Both the position numbers and the translations under genes were made by a program. A DNA stretch of 64,000 nucleotides from contig NZ_VKKY01000001.1 of assembly GCF_008271695.1 (NCBI RefSeq), positions 310,001 to 374,000 on the forward strand. The letters are read 5' to 3'. The stretch's first letter is position 1. Each line of letters opens with the position of its first letter. This document shows positions 1 to 9,471 of this stretch, piece after piece. The DNA is from Rufibacter hautae (GTDB lineage Bacteria > Bacteroidota > Bacteroidia > Cytophagales > Hymenobacteraceae). A model generated the notes under the pieces. It was not told the origin of the DNA, did no database searches, and worked only from the letters and a program-made list of their open reading frames with translations.

Positions 1-1418
1 CTTACACGGTTTCCACCGAGGCGGCCAATTTCCTGCACCACCTAACCACAGGGCTGTACCGCAAGAGAATCTCGCTGGCCACGCTCAACGGTTTCCTTAA
101 ATGCTCGCCAATCCTTTCCTCAGAGAGCTACAAGCAGCTGGACATGGAGCATGCCATGCACTTGCTGGAACAAACCCTGGACGCACCCAACTTCTATGCG
201 CTCACCATCAACGGGTCGCACTTCAGCAACAAGGGGGCCACGCTGGTGCAGGAATTAGGCATTTCGCTGGCTATTGCGGTATGTTATACCAACAGCCTCA
301 CCCAAGAAGGATTGTCGGCGGAGAGCATCTTCCGGAACATGCAGTTTCACCTGACCGCCGGCACCAACTATTTTTTTGAGATCGCGAAGTTCAGGGCCCT
401 GCGGTTGCTGTGGGCGAAAGTGGTGGAAGCCTATGAGGTGCCTACTGAGGTCGCCTCGGCGTTACGCATCCATGCGTCTACCTCGCGCTGGCACCAGACC
501 ACCTTAGACCCGCATACCAACCTGCTGCGCCATACCACCGAGATGATGAGTGCCATCATCGGCGGCGTGAACTCGGTGGAGGTGGAACCCTTTGACTCCA
601 CGTACCGGCAGGCCAACGACTTCAGTGAGCGTATTGCCCGAAATATTCCCATCATCCTCAAAGAGGAAGCGTACCTAGACCAGGCCATTGACCCGGCCGC
701 CGGCTCTTACTATATAGAATACCTTACCCGCCAGATGGCGCTAAAGGCTTGGGCTTTGTTCCAGGAGATTGAGGCCCAGGGCGGTTTTATCCCCGCTTCC
801 AACGCTGGTTTTATCCAGGAGCTGATCAAAGAAACCAGCAACCAGAAGTTCAAGGACATCGCCAGCGGCAAAGAAGTACTGGTGGGCACGAACAAGTTCC
901 CCAACTCCAATGAGCAGCACGAGTTCGACCCGGAGCAGTTGATCCAGAGCAAACAGTTTGACAACACCCGCGCCGCGTACTCCTACGAGGTCATGCGGCT
1001 GGCCACCGAGCTGCACTTCCGGAAGAAAAAACGGCGGCCGCATGCGTTGGTGGTGCACATGGGCACGGCCATCCAAGAACACATCCATGCCACTTTTGCG
1101 CGCGAGTTCTTCACCTGTTCTGGTTTCACCACGCAGGTACTCAAGTTTGACAGTGTCACAGAGGCATTGGCAGGCGTGAAAGACCTGGATGTGCAGGTGA
1201 TTGTCATGGCGGCGCCAGAGCGCCAGTTCAACGAGTTTGCCGAGTCCTTTGCCAAAGGCATGCGTGCCCAGCAACGTCAGGGCCCGGCCTTGATTCTAGC
1301 CGATGACCCCATGCAGTTAAAAGAAGAGCTCCAGGCCAATGGCTTCGATGATTTTCTCTTCAGGGGCTGTGACACCAAGGAAATTATCACCCGCATTCAG
1401 GAGCGCTTGGGCGTGTAA
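1..1418 (+). CDS. mutA: Methylmalonyl-CoA mutase small subunit (5' end outside window)
   Basis: Small (beta) chain of adenosylcobalamin-dependent methylmalonyl-CoA mutase, which with the large chain interconverts methylmalonyl-CoA and succinyl-CoA in the cytoplasm. The frame is open from the first complete codon at position 3 to the TAA at 1416, so the start lies outside the window. The visible part holds much of the mutase barrel, including a stretch (FHLTAGTNYFFEIAKFRALR) that parallels the large chain. The C-terminal B12-type domain lacks the cobalamin Asp-x-His-x-x-Gly motif: it reads MGTAIQEHIH where the large chain has MGQDGHDRG. That loss is typical of the non-catalytic small chain. 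The large-chain gene follows 184 bases downstream on the same strand. Identification is firm. Confidence 0.93.
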   Translation, partial: YTVSTEAANFLHHLTTGLYRKRISLATLNGFLKCSPILSSESYKQLDMEHAMHLLEQTLDAPNFYALTINGSHFSNKGATLVQELGISLAIAVCYTNSLTQEGLSAESIFRNMQFHLTAGTNYFFEIAKFRALRLLWAKVVEAYEVPTEVASALRIHASTSRWHQTTLDPHTNLLRHTTEMMSAIIGGVNSVEVEPFDSTYRQANDFSERIARNIPIILKEEAYLDQAIDPAAGSYYIEYLTRQMALKAWALFQEIEAQGGFIPASNAGFIQELIKETSNQKFKDIASGKEVLVGTNKFPNSNEQHEFDPEQLIQSKQFDNTRAAYSYEVMRLATELHFRKKKRRPHALVVHMGTAIQEHIHATFAREFFTCSGFTTQVLKFDSVTEALAGVKDLDVQVIVMAAPERQFNEFAESFAKGMRAQQRQGPALILADDPMQLKEELQANGFDDFLFRGCDTKEIITRIQERLGV

Positions 1419-1435
1419 CGCGCCCGGCACGCGTC

Positions 1436-1463
1436 AGTCCTGAGTCCTGAGTCTTGAGTTAGG
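1436..1463. repeat. Heptamer array, family A (AGTCCTG)
   Basis: Three to four head-to-tail seven-base units (AGTCCTG, AGTCCTG, AGTCTTG, then AGTTAGG) start 18 bases after the mutA stop. The same unit recurs near 36.8 kb and 60.2-60.4 kb. The rest of the 184-base mutA-mutB gap (about 1476-1530) shows TCATCT/AGATGA and TTGTC/GACAA inverted segments of uncertain meaning. Confidence 0.7.
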
Positions 1464-1570
1464 GACTTACCTCCCTCTTGTCATCTTGAAAGGACCTTGT
1501 GAGCGAGCTAGAAAGACAAGCGAGATGAATCAGCCGGAACTTCACCAATGATAATTCATGCAGGCATCTA

Positions 1571-1598
1571 GATACTTGATACCTGCTACATGATACGA
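1571..1598. repeat. Heptamer array, family E (GATACNT)
   Basis: Four seven-base units (GATACTT, GATACCT, GCTACAT, GATACGA) end four bases before the mutB ATG, so the array occupies the position where a ribosome binding site would lie. No Shine-Dalgarno sequence is visible, as is common in Bacteroidota. Confidence 0.6.
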
Positions 1599-1602
1599 AC
1601 AC

Positions 1603-3738
1603 ATGAAACCAGATTTCACTAAGATTCCCTTCACGTTTCAGGGCTCCATTTTGGGAAACGAACCCAAAGCGCAGCCCAAAACCTGGAAAACAGCCGAGCG
1701 CTTGCCGCTGCAAAACTTCTACACCAAAGAAGACACAGCTGCCTTTGAGCACCTGGATTTTGCCGCCGGACTACCGCCGTTCTTGCGCGGACCCTACAGC
1801 ACCATGTACGTCAAGAACCCCTGGACCATCCGGCAGTACGCCGGGTTCAGCACCGCCGAGGAATCCAACGCGTTTTACCGCCGAAATTTGGAAGCGGGGC
1901 AAAAAGGGCTTTCCGTGGCCTTTGACCTGGCCACCCACCGGGGCTACGATTCAGACCATCCGCGCGTGGTGGGTGACGTGGGAAAAGCGGGCGTAGCCAT
2001 CGATTCCATCCTGGATATGAAGATTCTGTTCGATCAGATTCCGCTGGACCAGATGAGTGTTTCCATGACCATGAACGGCGCCGTATTGCCTATTCTGGCG
2101 TTCTACATTGTGGCTGCGGAGGAACAAGGTGTGAAACCGGAGCAGTTGAGCGGCACCATCCAGAACGACATCCTGAAGGAGTTCATGGTGCGCAACACCT
2201 ACATTTATCCGCCGGAGCCCAGCATGAAGATCATCGCCGATATCTTCGCCTACACTTCCAAGCACATGCCCAAGTTCAATTCCATTTCTATCTCGGGCTA
2301 CCACATGCAGGAAGCCGGGGCCACGGCAGATCTAGAGCTAGCGTATACCCTGGCGGATGGCTTGGAGTACGTGCGCACCGGTTTGGCCGCGGGCATGGAC
2401 ATTGACACCTTCGCGCCGCGGCTGTCGTTTTTCTGGGCTATTGGCATGAACCACTTCATGGAGATCGCCAAGATGCGCGCCGCACGGATGCTGTGGGCCA
2501 AGCTCATCAAGCAGTTCAACCCGAAGAGCGATAAATCCTTGGCCTTGCGCACGCACTGCCAAACCTCGGGCTGGAGCTTAACCGAGCAGGACCCATTCAA
2601 CAACGTGGCCCGTACGACAGTGGAAGCTTTGGCCGCTGCCTTAGGTGGAACGCAGAGTTTGCACACCAACGCCCTGGACGAAGCTATAGCTTTGCCCACT
2701 GATTTCTCGGCACGTATCGCCCGTAATACCCAGATCTACCTGCAGCAGGAAACCCACATCACCAAGACCGTAGACCCGTGGGGCGGCTCCTATTACGTAG
2801 AGGCCCTCACCCACCAACTCGCGCACCGGGCTTGGAATTTGATTCAGGAGGTGGAACGCTTGGGCGGTATGGCCAAAGCCATTGAAACCGGATTACCCAA
2901 AATGCGCATTGAGGAAGCCGCGGCTAGAAAGCAGGCTCGCATTGATGCCGGCAAAGACGTGATTGTGGGCGTGAACAAATTCCGTCCAGAGACAGAAGAG
3001 AAACTGGAAATTCTAGACATTGACAACGCTACCGTGCGCGAGTCTCAGTTAGCACGGTTGGCCCAGTTGCGCGAGAACCGCGATGATGCCGCTGTTTTTG
3101 CTGCCATGGATGCGCTTACCCAAGCCGCTGAAACCGGCGAAGGAAACCTACTGGAATTGTCCATCAACGCCGCCCGCGTGCGCTGCAGCCTGGGCGAGAT
3201 TTCGTATGCCTTAGAAAAAGTTTACGGCCGTCACCGGGCCACCATCAGATCTATATCCGGCGTGTACAGTTCAGAAATATCAGATGACGAGAACTTCGGC
3301 AAAGCCCAAGGGCTTGCCGATAGATTTGCCGAGCAGGAAGGCCGCCGCCCAAGAATCATGGTGGCCAAAATGGGACAGGACGGCCATGACCGCGGCTCCA
3401 AAGTAATTGCTACCTCCTTTGCCGACCTCGGCTTTGACGTGGATTTAGGTCCGTTGTTCCAGACCCCGGAGGAAGTAGCCTTGCAAGCCGCCGAGAATGA
3501 CGTGCACGTGGTAGGTGTGAGTAGTTTGGCCGCAGGCCACAAAACGTTGATTCCGGCTTTGATCTCAGAATTGAAGAAACTAGGCCGCGAGGATATTCTG
3601 GTCATTGCCGGTGGCGTGATTCCCGCCCAGGATTACCAATTCCTGTATGATGCAGGCGTTTCGGGCGTATTCGGACCGGGCACGGTGATTAGCGTGGCTG
3701 CGCAGGAGATCTTGGAGAAATTGCTGAAGGAATATTAG
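1603..3738 (+). CDS. mutB: Methylmalonyl-CoA mutase large subunit
   Basis: Catalytic (alpha) chain of methylmalonyl-CoA mutase, 711 residues, the usual length. It rearranges methylmalonyl-CoA to succinyl-CoA using adenosylcobalamin, linking propionyl-CoA and the TCA cycle. The N-terminal barrel contains the substrate-channel segment beginning [17 protein letters not shown] (about residues 66-82). The C-terminal B12-binding domain has the intact motif D593-G594-H595-D596-R597-G598, where H595 is the lower axial cobalt ligand, followed by the GGVIP strand-loop. It forms the expected mutA-mutB pair; the GTPase chaperone MeaB is encoded 6.6 kb downstream at 10369. The ATG at 1603 gives the family N-terminus. 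Confidence 0.97.
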   Translation: MKPDFTKIPFTFQGSILGNEPKAQPKTWKTAERLPLQNFYTKEDTAAFEHLDFAAGLPPFLRGPYSTMYVKNPWTIRQYAGFSTAEESNAFYRRNLEAGQKGLSVAFDLATHRGYDSDHPRVVGDVGKAGVAIDSILDMKILFDQIPLDQMSVSMTMNGAVLPILAFYIVAAEEQGVKPEQLSGTIQNDILKEFMVRNTYIYPPEPSMKIIADIFAYTSKHMPKFNSISISGYHMQEAGATADLELAYTLADGLEYVRTGLAAGMDIDTFAPRLSFFWAIGMNHFMEIAKMRAARMLWAKLIKQFNPKSDKSLALRTHCQTSGWSLTEQDPFNNVARTTVEALAAALGGTQSLHTNALDEAIALPTDFSARIARNTQIYLQQETHITKTVDPWGGSYYVEALTHQLAHRAWNLIQEVERLGGMAKAIETGLPKMRIEEAAARKQARIDAGKDVIVGVNKFRPETEEKLEILDIDNATVRESQLARLAQLRENRDDAAVFAAMDALTQAAETGEGNLLELSINAARVRCSLGEISYALEKVYGRHRATIRSISGVYSSEISDDENFGKAQGLADRFAEQEGRRPRIMVAKMGQDGHDRGSKVIATSFADLGFDVDLGPLFQTPEEVALQAAENDVHVVGVSSLAAGHKTLIPALISELKKLGREDILVIAGGVIPAQDYQFLYDAGVSGVFGPGTVISVAAQEILEKLLKEY

Positions 3739-3770
3739 AAAAAGCTATATTGAAGTTCTAAAAAAGAACA

Positions 3771-4688
3771 ATGGCTATTCCTGATTACCAGACAATCATG
3801 CTCCCACTTCTGAAGTTTTCTTCAGATGGCAAAGAACATAAAACTAGAGAAGCTGTAGAGGCACTTGCTACTTATTTCAACCTAACTCAAGAAGATTTAA
3901 CAGAACTTTTACCAAGTGGTACCCAACCTACTTTCTCAAACAGGGTAGGTTGGGCAACTACTTATCTCAAGAAGGCAGGATTGTTAGAATCTTCAAAAAA
4001 ATCTTACTTCAATGTCACTGAAAGAGGTAGGAAAGTTTTAGCAGAGAACCCGACTACAATCAATGTTAAATTCCTCAATCAATTCCCAGAGTTTATAGAC
4101 TTTAAATTAGCAACAAATTCAAACGGTTCTGGCTCAACACAACAATCACCAATCACTGAATCAACTTCAACTCCAGAGGAAATACTAGAGAACGCCTATC
4201 AGGGGATACGGCAAGAGTTGGTTGAGGAAATTTTAACTAAGATCAAGGCTTTAACACCTTCCTTTTTTGAGAAACTGGTTGTTCAACTATTAGTAAAAAT
4301 GGGCTACGGTGGTTCATTTAGAGAAGCTGGCAAAGCCCTTGGTAAATCTGGAGATGGAGGCATAGACGGAATCATTAAAGAAGACATCCTTGGGTTAGAT
4401 GTCATTTACATTCAAGCCAAGCGCTGGGATAACAACCCAGTAGGCAGACCAGATATTCAAAGCTTTGTAGGTGCTCTTGCAGGTCAAGGTGCCAAGAAAG
4501 GAGTCTTTATTACCACTTCCAGATTTTCATCAGACGCTATTGCCTATACGCCCCGTAATGAAACCAAAATAGTTTTAATTGACGGGCAGCAATTAGCTCA
4601 ATATATGATTGACTATAATCTGGGAGTTTCGGTTTCTAAATCATATGAAGTGAAGAAGCTTGATTTAGACTTCTTCGAGGAAGAGTAA
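3771..4688 (+). CDS. Mrr-type restriction endonuclease (type IV-like)
   Basis: Predicted 305-residue nuclease of the Mrr family, which cuts DNA carrying foreign methylation. Residues 1-90 resemble the Mrr N-terminal winged-helix domain (MAIPDYQTIMLPLLKFSSDG onward). The linker around residues 115-140 is rich in Ser, Thr and Asn. The C-terminal Mrr catalytic domain (about 155-270) shows GDGGIDG with D199, and Q215-A216-K217, the D...QxK form of the PD-(D/E)xK site. Base composition is visibly richer in A+T than mutB and the downstream protease, and codon choice differs, suggesting acquisition by transfer. It stands alone: no methylase or specificity subunit is nearby, which fits a type IV enzyme. 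Its targets are not known. Confidence 0.88.
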   Translation: MAIPDYQTIMLPLLKFSSDGKEHKTREAVEALATYFNLTQEDLTELLPSGTQPTFSNRVGWATTYLKKAGLLESSKKSYFNVTERGRKVLAENPTTINVKFLNQFPEFIDFKLATNSNGSGSTQQSPITESTSTPEEILENAYQGIRQELVEEILTKIKALTPSFFEKLVVQLLVKMGYGGSFREAGKALGKSGDGGIDGIIKEDILGLDVIYIQAKRWDNNPVGRPDIQSFVGALAGQGAKKGVFITTSRFSSDAIAYTPRNETKIVLIDGQQLAQYMIDYNLGVSVSKSYEVKKLDLDFFEEE

Positions 4689-4716
4689 ACAAACAAGTGC
4701 ATAACTGATACATGCC

Positions 4717-4752
4717 TTTCCAGCCCTATTTCACCAAAAAGAGCCCTAAACG
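4717..4752. repeat. Nested palindrome, copy 1 (degenerate)
   Basis: Left side TTTCCAGCCC, core TATTTCACCAAAAA, right side GAGCCCTAAACG. This is a weak match to the family described in the findings, lying between the Mrr gene and the metzincin. Confidence 0.4.
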
Positions 4753-4873
4753 CACACTCAATATTTTCTATTTTTCTCTTATCTGATTAAACCTTCTTCT
4801 ACCCTGCTTGTCTAAGCCTGCGTGAGTTCCACACTATACGCAACCCTTTACACAACTTACAAGCAAACCTAGT

Positions 4874-7444
4874 ATGAAGAAATTCTTATTGACGCTGGGG
4901 CTGGTGTCCTCCTTTGCCGGAGTAGCCATGGCCCAGGGTCGGACCCAGCCCGCCGATTCTACGCGTCGGGTAGCCGGGGCCGCGGGCATGGCCGGCAATG
5001 CCGCCAAAACCTCAAAACCAAAGCCCTACGCCGAGGTCATCACAGACAAAGCCCAGTCTAAATCTGGCTTTTTCAAAACCCACAAAGTTGAAGACAAATA
5101 CTTCTTTGAATTAGCAGACTCTGTATTAGGTCGCGAGATTCTGGTGGTAAACCGTATCTCCAAGGCCGGCGCCGAGGTGCGTGCTGCCTCTGGGTACGCC
5201 GGGGACCAAATTGGTCAATCGGTGATCATGTTTGAAAAGGGTCCGGATGACCGCATTTTCATGCGCAAGATCTCCTACGCCACATACAGCCCAGACAGTA
5301 CCAAGTCTATGTTCCAGTCGGTGCAGCGCTCTAACGTGCAGGCCATTGTGGCGGCCTTCAACGTGGCGGCCTACAGCCCGGGCAACAAAGGGAGCGTGAT
5401 TGACGTGACCGATTACATCAAAGGCGAAAACGAGATTTTCTCGTTCAGCTCAGCAAATGCCAAAACCCGCATCCGGTTAGGGAACTTCATCCCAGACCGC
5501 AGCTACATCCAGAACGTGCGCAGCTTCCCACAGAACGTGGAAGTAACCACCGTGAAAACCTACGTGTTGACTCCTCCTACCACCGGGTTCGGGGCAGCAC
5601 CGGCCGGCGCAGGTGCCGCCAACTCTAACCTGAACGGTTCCTCTACCATTGAAGTGAACACCTCTATGGTGGTATTGCCGAAGAAGCCCATGCAGCCGCG
5701 TTACTTTGACCCGCGCGTTGGGTTCTTCACCGTAGGCTACACCGATTTTGACGCCAATCCGCAAGGCATAAAGGAAATCCAGATGGTGAAACGCTGGAGA
5801 CTGGAGCCCAAGGAAAAAGACATGGCCAAGTACAAGCGCGGCGAGTTGGTAGAGCCTAAACAACCCATCGTATTCTACATTGACCCGGCTACGCCGAAGA
5901 AATGGGTACCCTACCTGATCGCTGGTGTGAACGACTGGCAGAAAGCCTTTGAGAAAGCCGGTTTCAAGAACGCCATCATCGGAAAAGAGGCGCCATCTGC
6001 AAAAGAGAACCCGAACTGGAGCATAGACGATGCGCGTCACTCGGCTATCGTGTACAAGCCTTCTGAGATCCCGAATGCCAGCGGTCCCAGCACCTCTGAC
6101 CCCCGCAGCGGCGAGATCATGGAAAGTCACATCAACTGGTACCACAATGTGATGAAACTGGTGCACGACTGGTATTTTATCCAGACGGCCGCCATTGACC
6201 CGCGTGCCCGCAAAATGGAGTTCTCTGATGAACTCATGGGTGATCTGATTCGCTTTGTGTCTTCGCATGAGGTTGGGCACACGCTGGGCTTGCGCCACAA
6301 CTACGGTTCCAGCTCCACGGTACCAGTAGAAAACCTGCGCAACAAGAAGTGGGTAGAAGCCAACGGCCACACCCCGTCTATCATGGACTACGCCCGTTTC
6401 AACTACGTAGCGCAGCCAGAAGACAACATCACGTCTAAAGGCATTTACCCAAGAATTGGTGACTATGACCTGTGGGCCATTGAGTGGGGCTACAAGATGT
6501 TGCCAAACGCCAAAAGCGCGAAGGATGAAATTCCGGTTCTGAACAAAATGACGGTGGAGGCTCTGAAGAACCGCCGCAACTGGTTCGGAACGGAGACCAA
6601 CCCAGATGATCCGCATTCCCAGAACGAGGACCTGAGCGACAATGCCATGAAAGCGTCTGAGTACGGCATCAAAAACCTGCAGCGCATTTTGGCCAAGCTT
6701 CCTGAGTGGACGAAGGAAGAAAACGAAGGCTACGAGAACCTGGAAACCATGTATGGCCAGTTGACCACGCAGTTCAACCGCTACATGGGCCACGTGGCCA
6801 AGAACATTGGCGGTATCTATGAGAACCCGAAAACAGTGGAAATGGAAGGCGTGGTGTACGAGCGCACGCCGGCAGCCACCCAGAAAGAGGCCATGACGTT
6901 CCTGGACAAGCAATTGTTCACCACGCCAACCTGGTTACTGGCGCCAAACGTGCTGAATAACACCGGCTCCAACCCAATGGTAGTTGTGTCGCGCAGCCAG
7001 CAGGCTGTGTTGAACCGCCTCATCAGCAACAGCACCTTGACCAAACTGATCGCCGCCGAAGCCATGGACGGAGGCAAAGCCTACAAGGTGACTGACTTCT
7101 TCAATGACATGAACGGTTCCATCTTCAAGGAGGTGAAAAACAAGCAGGCCATTGACGTGTACCGCCGTAACCTGCAGAAAATGTACGTGCAGGAACTGAT
7201 TGACATCGTAAAACCGGCTCCGGCTCCGGCGGGTGCTCAGGCAGCCCAGGGTGGCAGAGGTGGTAACACCGCCCCTACCATGGATGCCCGTTCGAGCGAT
7301 GTGGTTTCAGTAGCCAAAGCCGAACTACGGAACATCAACAACCTAATCAAAGCATCGGCCGCTGGCCAGTCAGACTCCCTGAGCAACTACCACTTGCTGG
7401 ATCTTTCAGACCGTATCACCGAAGCCCTGGACCCGAGAAGCTAA
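4874..7444 (+). CDS. Secreted zinc metalloprotease, metzincin type (DUF5117/DUF5118)
   Basis: Large secreted zinc-dependent protease, 856 residues. A signal peptide covers about residues 1-20 (MKKFLLTLGLVSSFAGVAMA, cleavage before QG). The region about 45-330 resembles the DUF5118 and DUF5117 domains of Bacteroidota metalloproteases. The catalytic domain has a full metzincin signature, H465-E-V-G-H469-T-L-G-L-R-H475 (HExxHxxGxxH), with a Met-turn SIMDY around M504. The C-terminal part is helical, with an Ala/Pro/Gly-rich stretch (APAPAGAQAAQGG) near 780. No type IX C-terminal sorting domain is obvious, so the final location (periplasm, outer membrane or outside) is uncertain. It is monocistronic, with a strong terminator just downstream. 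Substrates are unknown. Confidence 0.9.
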   Translation: MKKFLLTLGLVSSFAGVAMAQGRTQPADSTRRVAGAAGMAGNAAKTSKPKPYAEVITDKAQSKSGFFKTHKVEDKYFFELADSVLGREILVVNRISKAGAEVRAASGYAGDQIGQSVIMFEKGPDDRIFMRKISYATYSPDSTKSMFQSVQRSNVQAIVAAFNVAAYSPGNKGSVIDVTDYIKGENEIFSFSSANAKTRIRLGNFIPDRSYIQNVRSFPQNVEVTTVKTYVLTPPTTGFGAAPAGAGAANSNLNGSSTIEVNTSMVVLPKKPMQPRYFDPRVGFFTVGYTDFDANPQGIKEIQMVKRWRLEPKEKDMAKYKRGELVEPKQPIVFYIDPATPKKWVPYLIAGVNDWQKAFEKAGFKNAIIGKEAPSAKENPNWSIDDARHSAIVYKPSEIPNASGPSTSDPRSGEIMESHINWYHNVMKLVHDWYFIQTAAIDPRARKMEFSDELMGDLIRFVSSHEVGHTLGLRHNYGSSSTVPVENLRNKKWVEANGHTPSIMDYARFNYVAQPEDNITSKGIYPRIGDYDLWAIEWGYKMLPNAKSAKDEIPVLNKMTVEALKNRRNWFGTETNPDDPHSQNEDLSDNAMKASEYGIKNLQRILAKLPEWTKEENEGYENLETMYGQLTTQFNRYMGHVAKNIGGIYENPKTVEMEGVVYERTPAATQKEAMTFLDKQLFTTPTWLLAPNVLNNTGSNPMVVVSRSQQAVLNRLISNSTLTKLIAAEAMDGGKAYKVTDFFNDMNGSIFKEVKNKQAIDVYRRNLQKMYVQELIDIVKPAPAPAGAQAAQGGRGGNTAPTMDARSSDVVSVAKAELRNINNLIKASAAGQSDSLSNYHLLDLSDRITEALDPRS

Positions 7445-7463
7445 TCTTCTTTAGTCTTGAAAT

Positions 7464-7500
7464 AAAAAAAGCGGCCCCTAAACGGAGCCGCTTTTTTTTT
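7464..7500 (+). terminator. Rho-independent terminator of the metzincin gene
   Basis: An A-run, stem AGCGGC/GCCGCT and a run of nine T's, starting 20 bases after the stop. The A-run makes it potentially bidirectional, serving the convergent gene at 7554 as well. Confidence 0.9.
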
Positions 7501-7517
7501 GTGCCTTGTATTTTCAG

Positions 7518-7551
7518 TTTAGAGCCCCTTTTCAGAAAATGGCCCCAAAAA
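7518..7551. repeat. Nested palindrome, copy 2
   Basis: Left TTTAGAGCC, core CTTTTCAGAAAATG, right GCCCCAAAAA. It lies between two convergent genes, directly beside the terminator at 7464 and two bases from the stop of the minus-strand gene. Confidence 0.65.
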
Positions 7552-7553
7552 GG

Positions 7554-7973
7554 TTAGTTAACCTTGCTTTTCAGCTTCGTGTTGAGCCAGCGTTTGGCGT
7601 CTTCCATGTCAGAGAACATCCGCATCTCAAAGCCCTCCACTTTCTGGTGCATCTCTTCGCTGGAGACTTTGGCCAGGGAGTCATCGCTCACCACGTGGGC
7701 AAAATACTGCAAGCCACTGGCCACCGCGCGGGGCGTCCAGTCAGTAGCAATCCATTCTACCGCATGGTTCCAGGGCCCCAGCACTTGCCGGTTATCATTG
7801 AGGAGACAGGAACTGCCCGAAGAAGAAATAACCTCCAGGCACACGTTGGCGCCCTGCACAATGCTGTCAAAGGACTGGTACCCGATCCAGTTGTTATAGA
7901 CCCAGTGGTGCGACGGCTCATATTGGGTGGTGAGGAAGAGCTTTCCCAATGAGTTTCTTACTTCTTGCTTCAT
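7554..7973 (-). CDS. Hypothetical cytoplasmic protein, STAS-like
   Basis: Protein of about 139 residues with no signal peptide or membrane segment. The pattern of an early aromatic stretch (YEPSHHWVYNNWIG), a central block ending in WIATDWTPRAV and a closing helix rich in Lys resembles small STAS/SpoIIAA-like proteins common in Hymenobacteraceae, but that assignment rests on general resemblance only. The frame is open up to 8039 with a TTG; the ATG at 7973 gives a start at the first conserved-looking stretch, and the ATG at 7985 is an alternative. It is convergent with the metzincin. Function unknown. Confidence 0.6.
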   Translation of the reverse strand: MKQEVRNSLGKLFLTTQYEPSHHWVYNNWIGYQSFDSIVQGANVCLEVISSSGSSCLLNDNRQVLGPWNHAVEWIATDWTPRAVASGLQYFAHVVSDDSLAKVSSEEMHQKVEGFEMRMFSDMEDAKRWLNTKLKSKVN

Positions 7974-8264
7974 AGATGAGGGCATGGCCTGAATAGCAAA
8001 ATAAATTTTTCTTGGTTCTTTATTGCTATTCTTAGGCAAGCTACAATATTTTACCCCATTAGGTTCTCTGCCTCACCGGAATTTGGCAGAAACAGCAAAG
8101 AAAAGCCATAAAATAGAGATCTAGACAACAGCTAGTTACATCCATGAAGAGGGGCTTTCCTCAAAAAGGTGGGTCTAGCCTCAATAGAAATCCGGAAGGG
8201 GCGTTATTTAGATTCTGGCTTAATCTTTGAATTCTGCTGGTAAAACAGCCTTGCTTACGTGAAG
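7974..8264. other. Gap without a gene
   Basis: About 290 bases upstream of two divergent genes. It presumably holds both promoters, but no clear TANNTTTG box was found. A half-match to the nested palindrome (GGTAAAACAGCCTTG at about 8239-8253) is too weak to list as a copy. Confidence 0.5.
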
Positions 8265-9431
8265 ATGAAGAATACCTATAGAATTTTGCTCCTGCTTCCT
8301 TTCTGGTTCCTTTCACGGACGGCCCTGGCCCAGAAAGAAGCGACCACTTGGTATTTCGGGCAAAACGCGGGCTTATCCTTTGCTGACCCGGCCAATCCTC
8401 AACCCCTGAAAGACGGTAAGATGTTCAGCGAGGAAGGCTGCGCCGTGCTGTCAGATGCCCTGGGCAACCTTCTGTTCTATACCAACGGCATGCAGGTCTG
8501 GAACCGCAACAAGCAGGTCATGGCCAACGGCGACTCCCTCAAAGGCCACGAGTCCTCCACCCAGTCAGCGGTGATCCTGCCCAAACCCGGCACCTCGCAC
8601 CTGTATTACCTTTTCACCACCGATTTTCAGGGCCAGAGCCACGGCCTGCAGTACCACCTCATTGACCTGAGCCGGAACGGCGGCCTGGGCGAGGTGGTCT
8701 CCAAAAACAACCTCATCTTCGCGCCGGTCACCGAGAAACTGACCGCTATAAAGCACCGCAACGGCCGCGATTACTGGGTCATCACCCACCGCTGGAACAG
8801 CTCGGCTTTCTATGCTTATCTCATCACGTCCAATGGCATTACCTTCACTCCCGTGGAAAGCCACCTAGGCAGCATCCATTCCGGCGACAACGGCGCCACC
8901 ATTGGGTACATGAAAGCCTCGCCGGCCGGCAACAAACTGGCAGTGGCTACGTGGGCGGCCGTAAACAAGATTGAGGTTTTTGATTTCAACAACGAGAACG
9001 GGAAACTGGCCCTGGCTGTGGATTTAGGCAAGTTTGACGAGGCCTACGGCGTGGAGTTTTCTCCGGACGGCACCAAGCTCTACGGCGGCAAGAACGGCAT
9101 CGCCGGCGGCGAGGCCCGCATCTTCCAGTTCGACCTGGCTGCTGGCTCTAACGATGCCATCATCCACTCGGGCAAACAAGTGGCCAAAAGCATGAGCCGA
9201 AAAATCGGAGCCCTGCAGCTCGGTCCCGATGGCCGCATCTATGTGGCCCGTAACGGTAGCAACTGGCTCGGCGTCATCCGGAACCCCAACGCCCTGGGCG
9301 TAAACTGCGACTACAAAGACGCTGGCATCAAACTGGAGGATCAGAAAAGCGCCCTGGGCCTCCCCAATTTCCCCGGCTTCTACTTCCAGAACCTGGCTCC
9401 ATCCACCAGCGCGGTGCTACCAACTAAGTAA
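8265..9431 (+). CDS. Secreted beta-propeller-like protein of unknown function
   Basis: About 388 residues with a signal peptide (MKNTYRILLLLPFWFLSRTA, cleavage near ALAQ). The mature part starts TTWYFGQNAGLSFADP and continues with EGCAVLSDALGNLLFYTNG and QVWNRNKQVM, a pattern seen at the N-terminus of many Bacteroidota gliding or type IX-exported proteins. Later blades include FSPDGTKLYGG and LGPDGRIYVARNG, typical of WD40/PQQ-like propellers. Those exported proteins normally carry C-terminal Ig-like or sorting domains; this one ends after the propeller, so it may be a short stand-alone version. The GTG at 8259 is an alternative start two codons upstream. Role unknown. Confidence 0.75.
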   Translation: MKNTYRILLLLPFWFLSRTALAQKEATTWYFGQNAGLSFADPANPQPLKDGKMFSEEGCAVLSDALGNLLFYTNGMQVWNRNKQVMANGDSLKGHESSTQSAVILPKPGTSHLYYLFTTDFQGQSHGLQYHLIDLSRNGGLGEVVSKNNLIFAPVTEKLTAIKHRNGRDYWVITHRWNSSAFYAYLITSNGITFTPVESHLGSIHSGDNGATIGYMKASPAGNKLAVATWAAVNKIEVFDFNNENGKLALAVDLGKFDEAYGVEFSPDGTKLYGGKNGIAGGEARIFQFDLAAGSNDAIIHSGKQVAKSMSRKIGALQLGPDGRIYVARNGSNWLGVIRNPNALGVNCDYKDAGIKLEDQKSALGLPNFPGFYFQNLAPSTSAVLPTK

Positions 9432-9471
9432 GGTTAGCCTTCGCTTTTTCGTTGCGGTCTAGGTTCCTAAG

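Noticed and set aside
1476..1530. Possible REP-like sequence between mutA and mutB (TCATCTTG and GCGAGATGA segments).
   Set aside because: Pairing is imperfect and interrupted, and no second copy was found in this window.
5477..6913. 478-codon open frame on the minus strand.
   Set aside because: It is antisense to the metzincin, has no recognisable domain and follows the GC-rich codon pattern of the real gene on the other strand.
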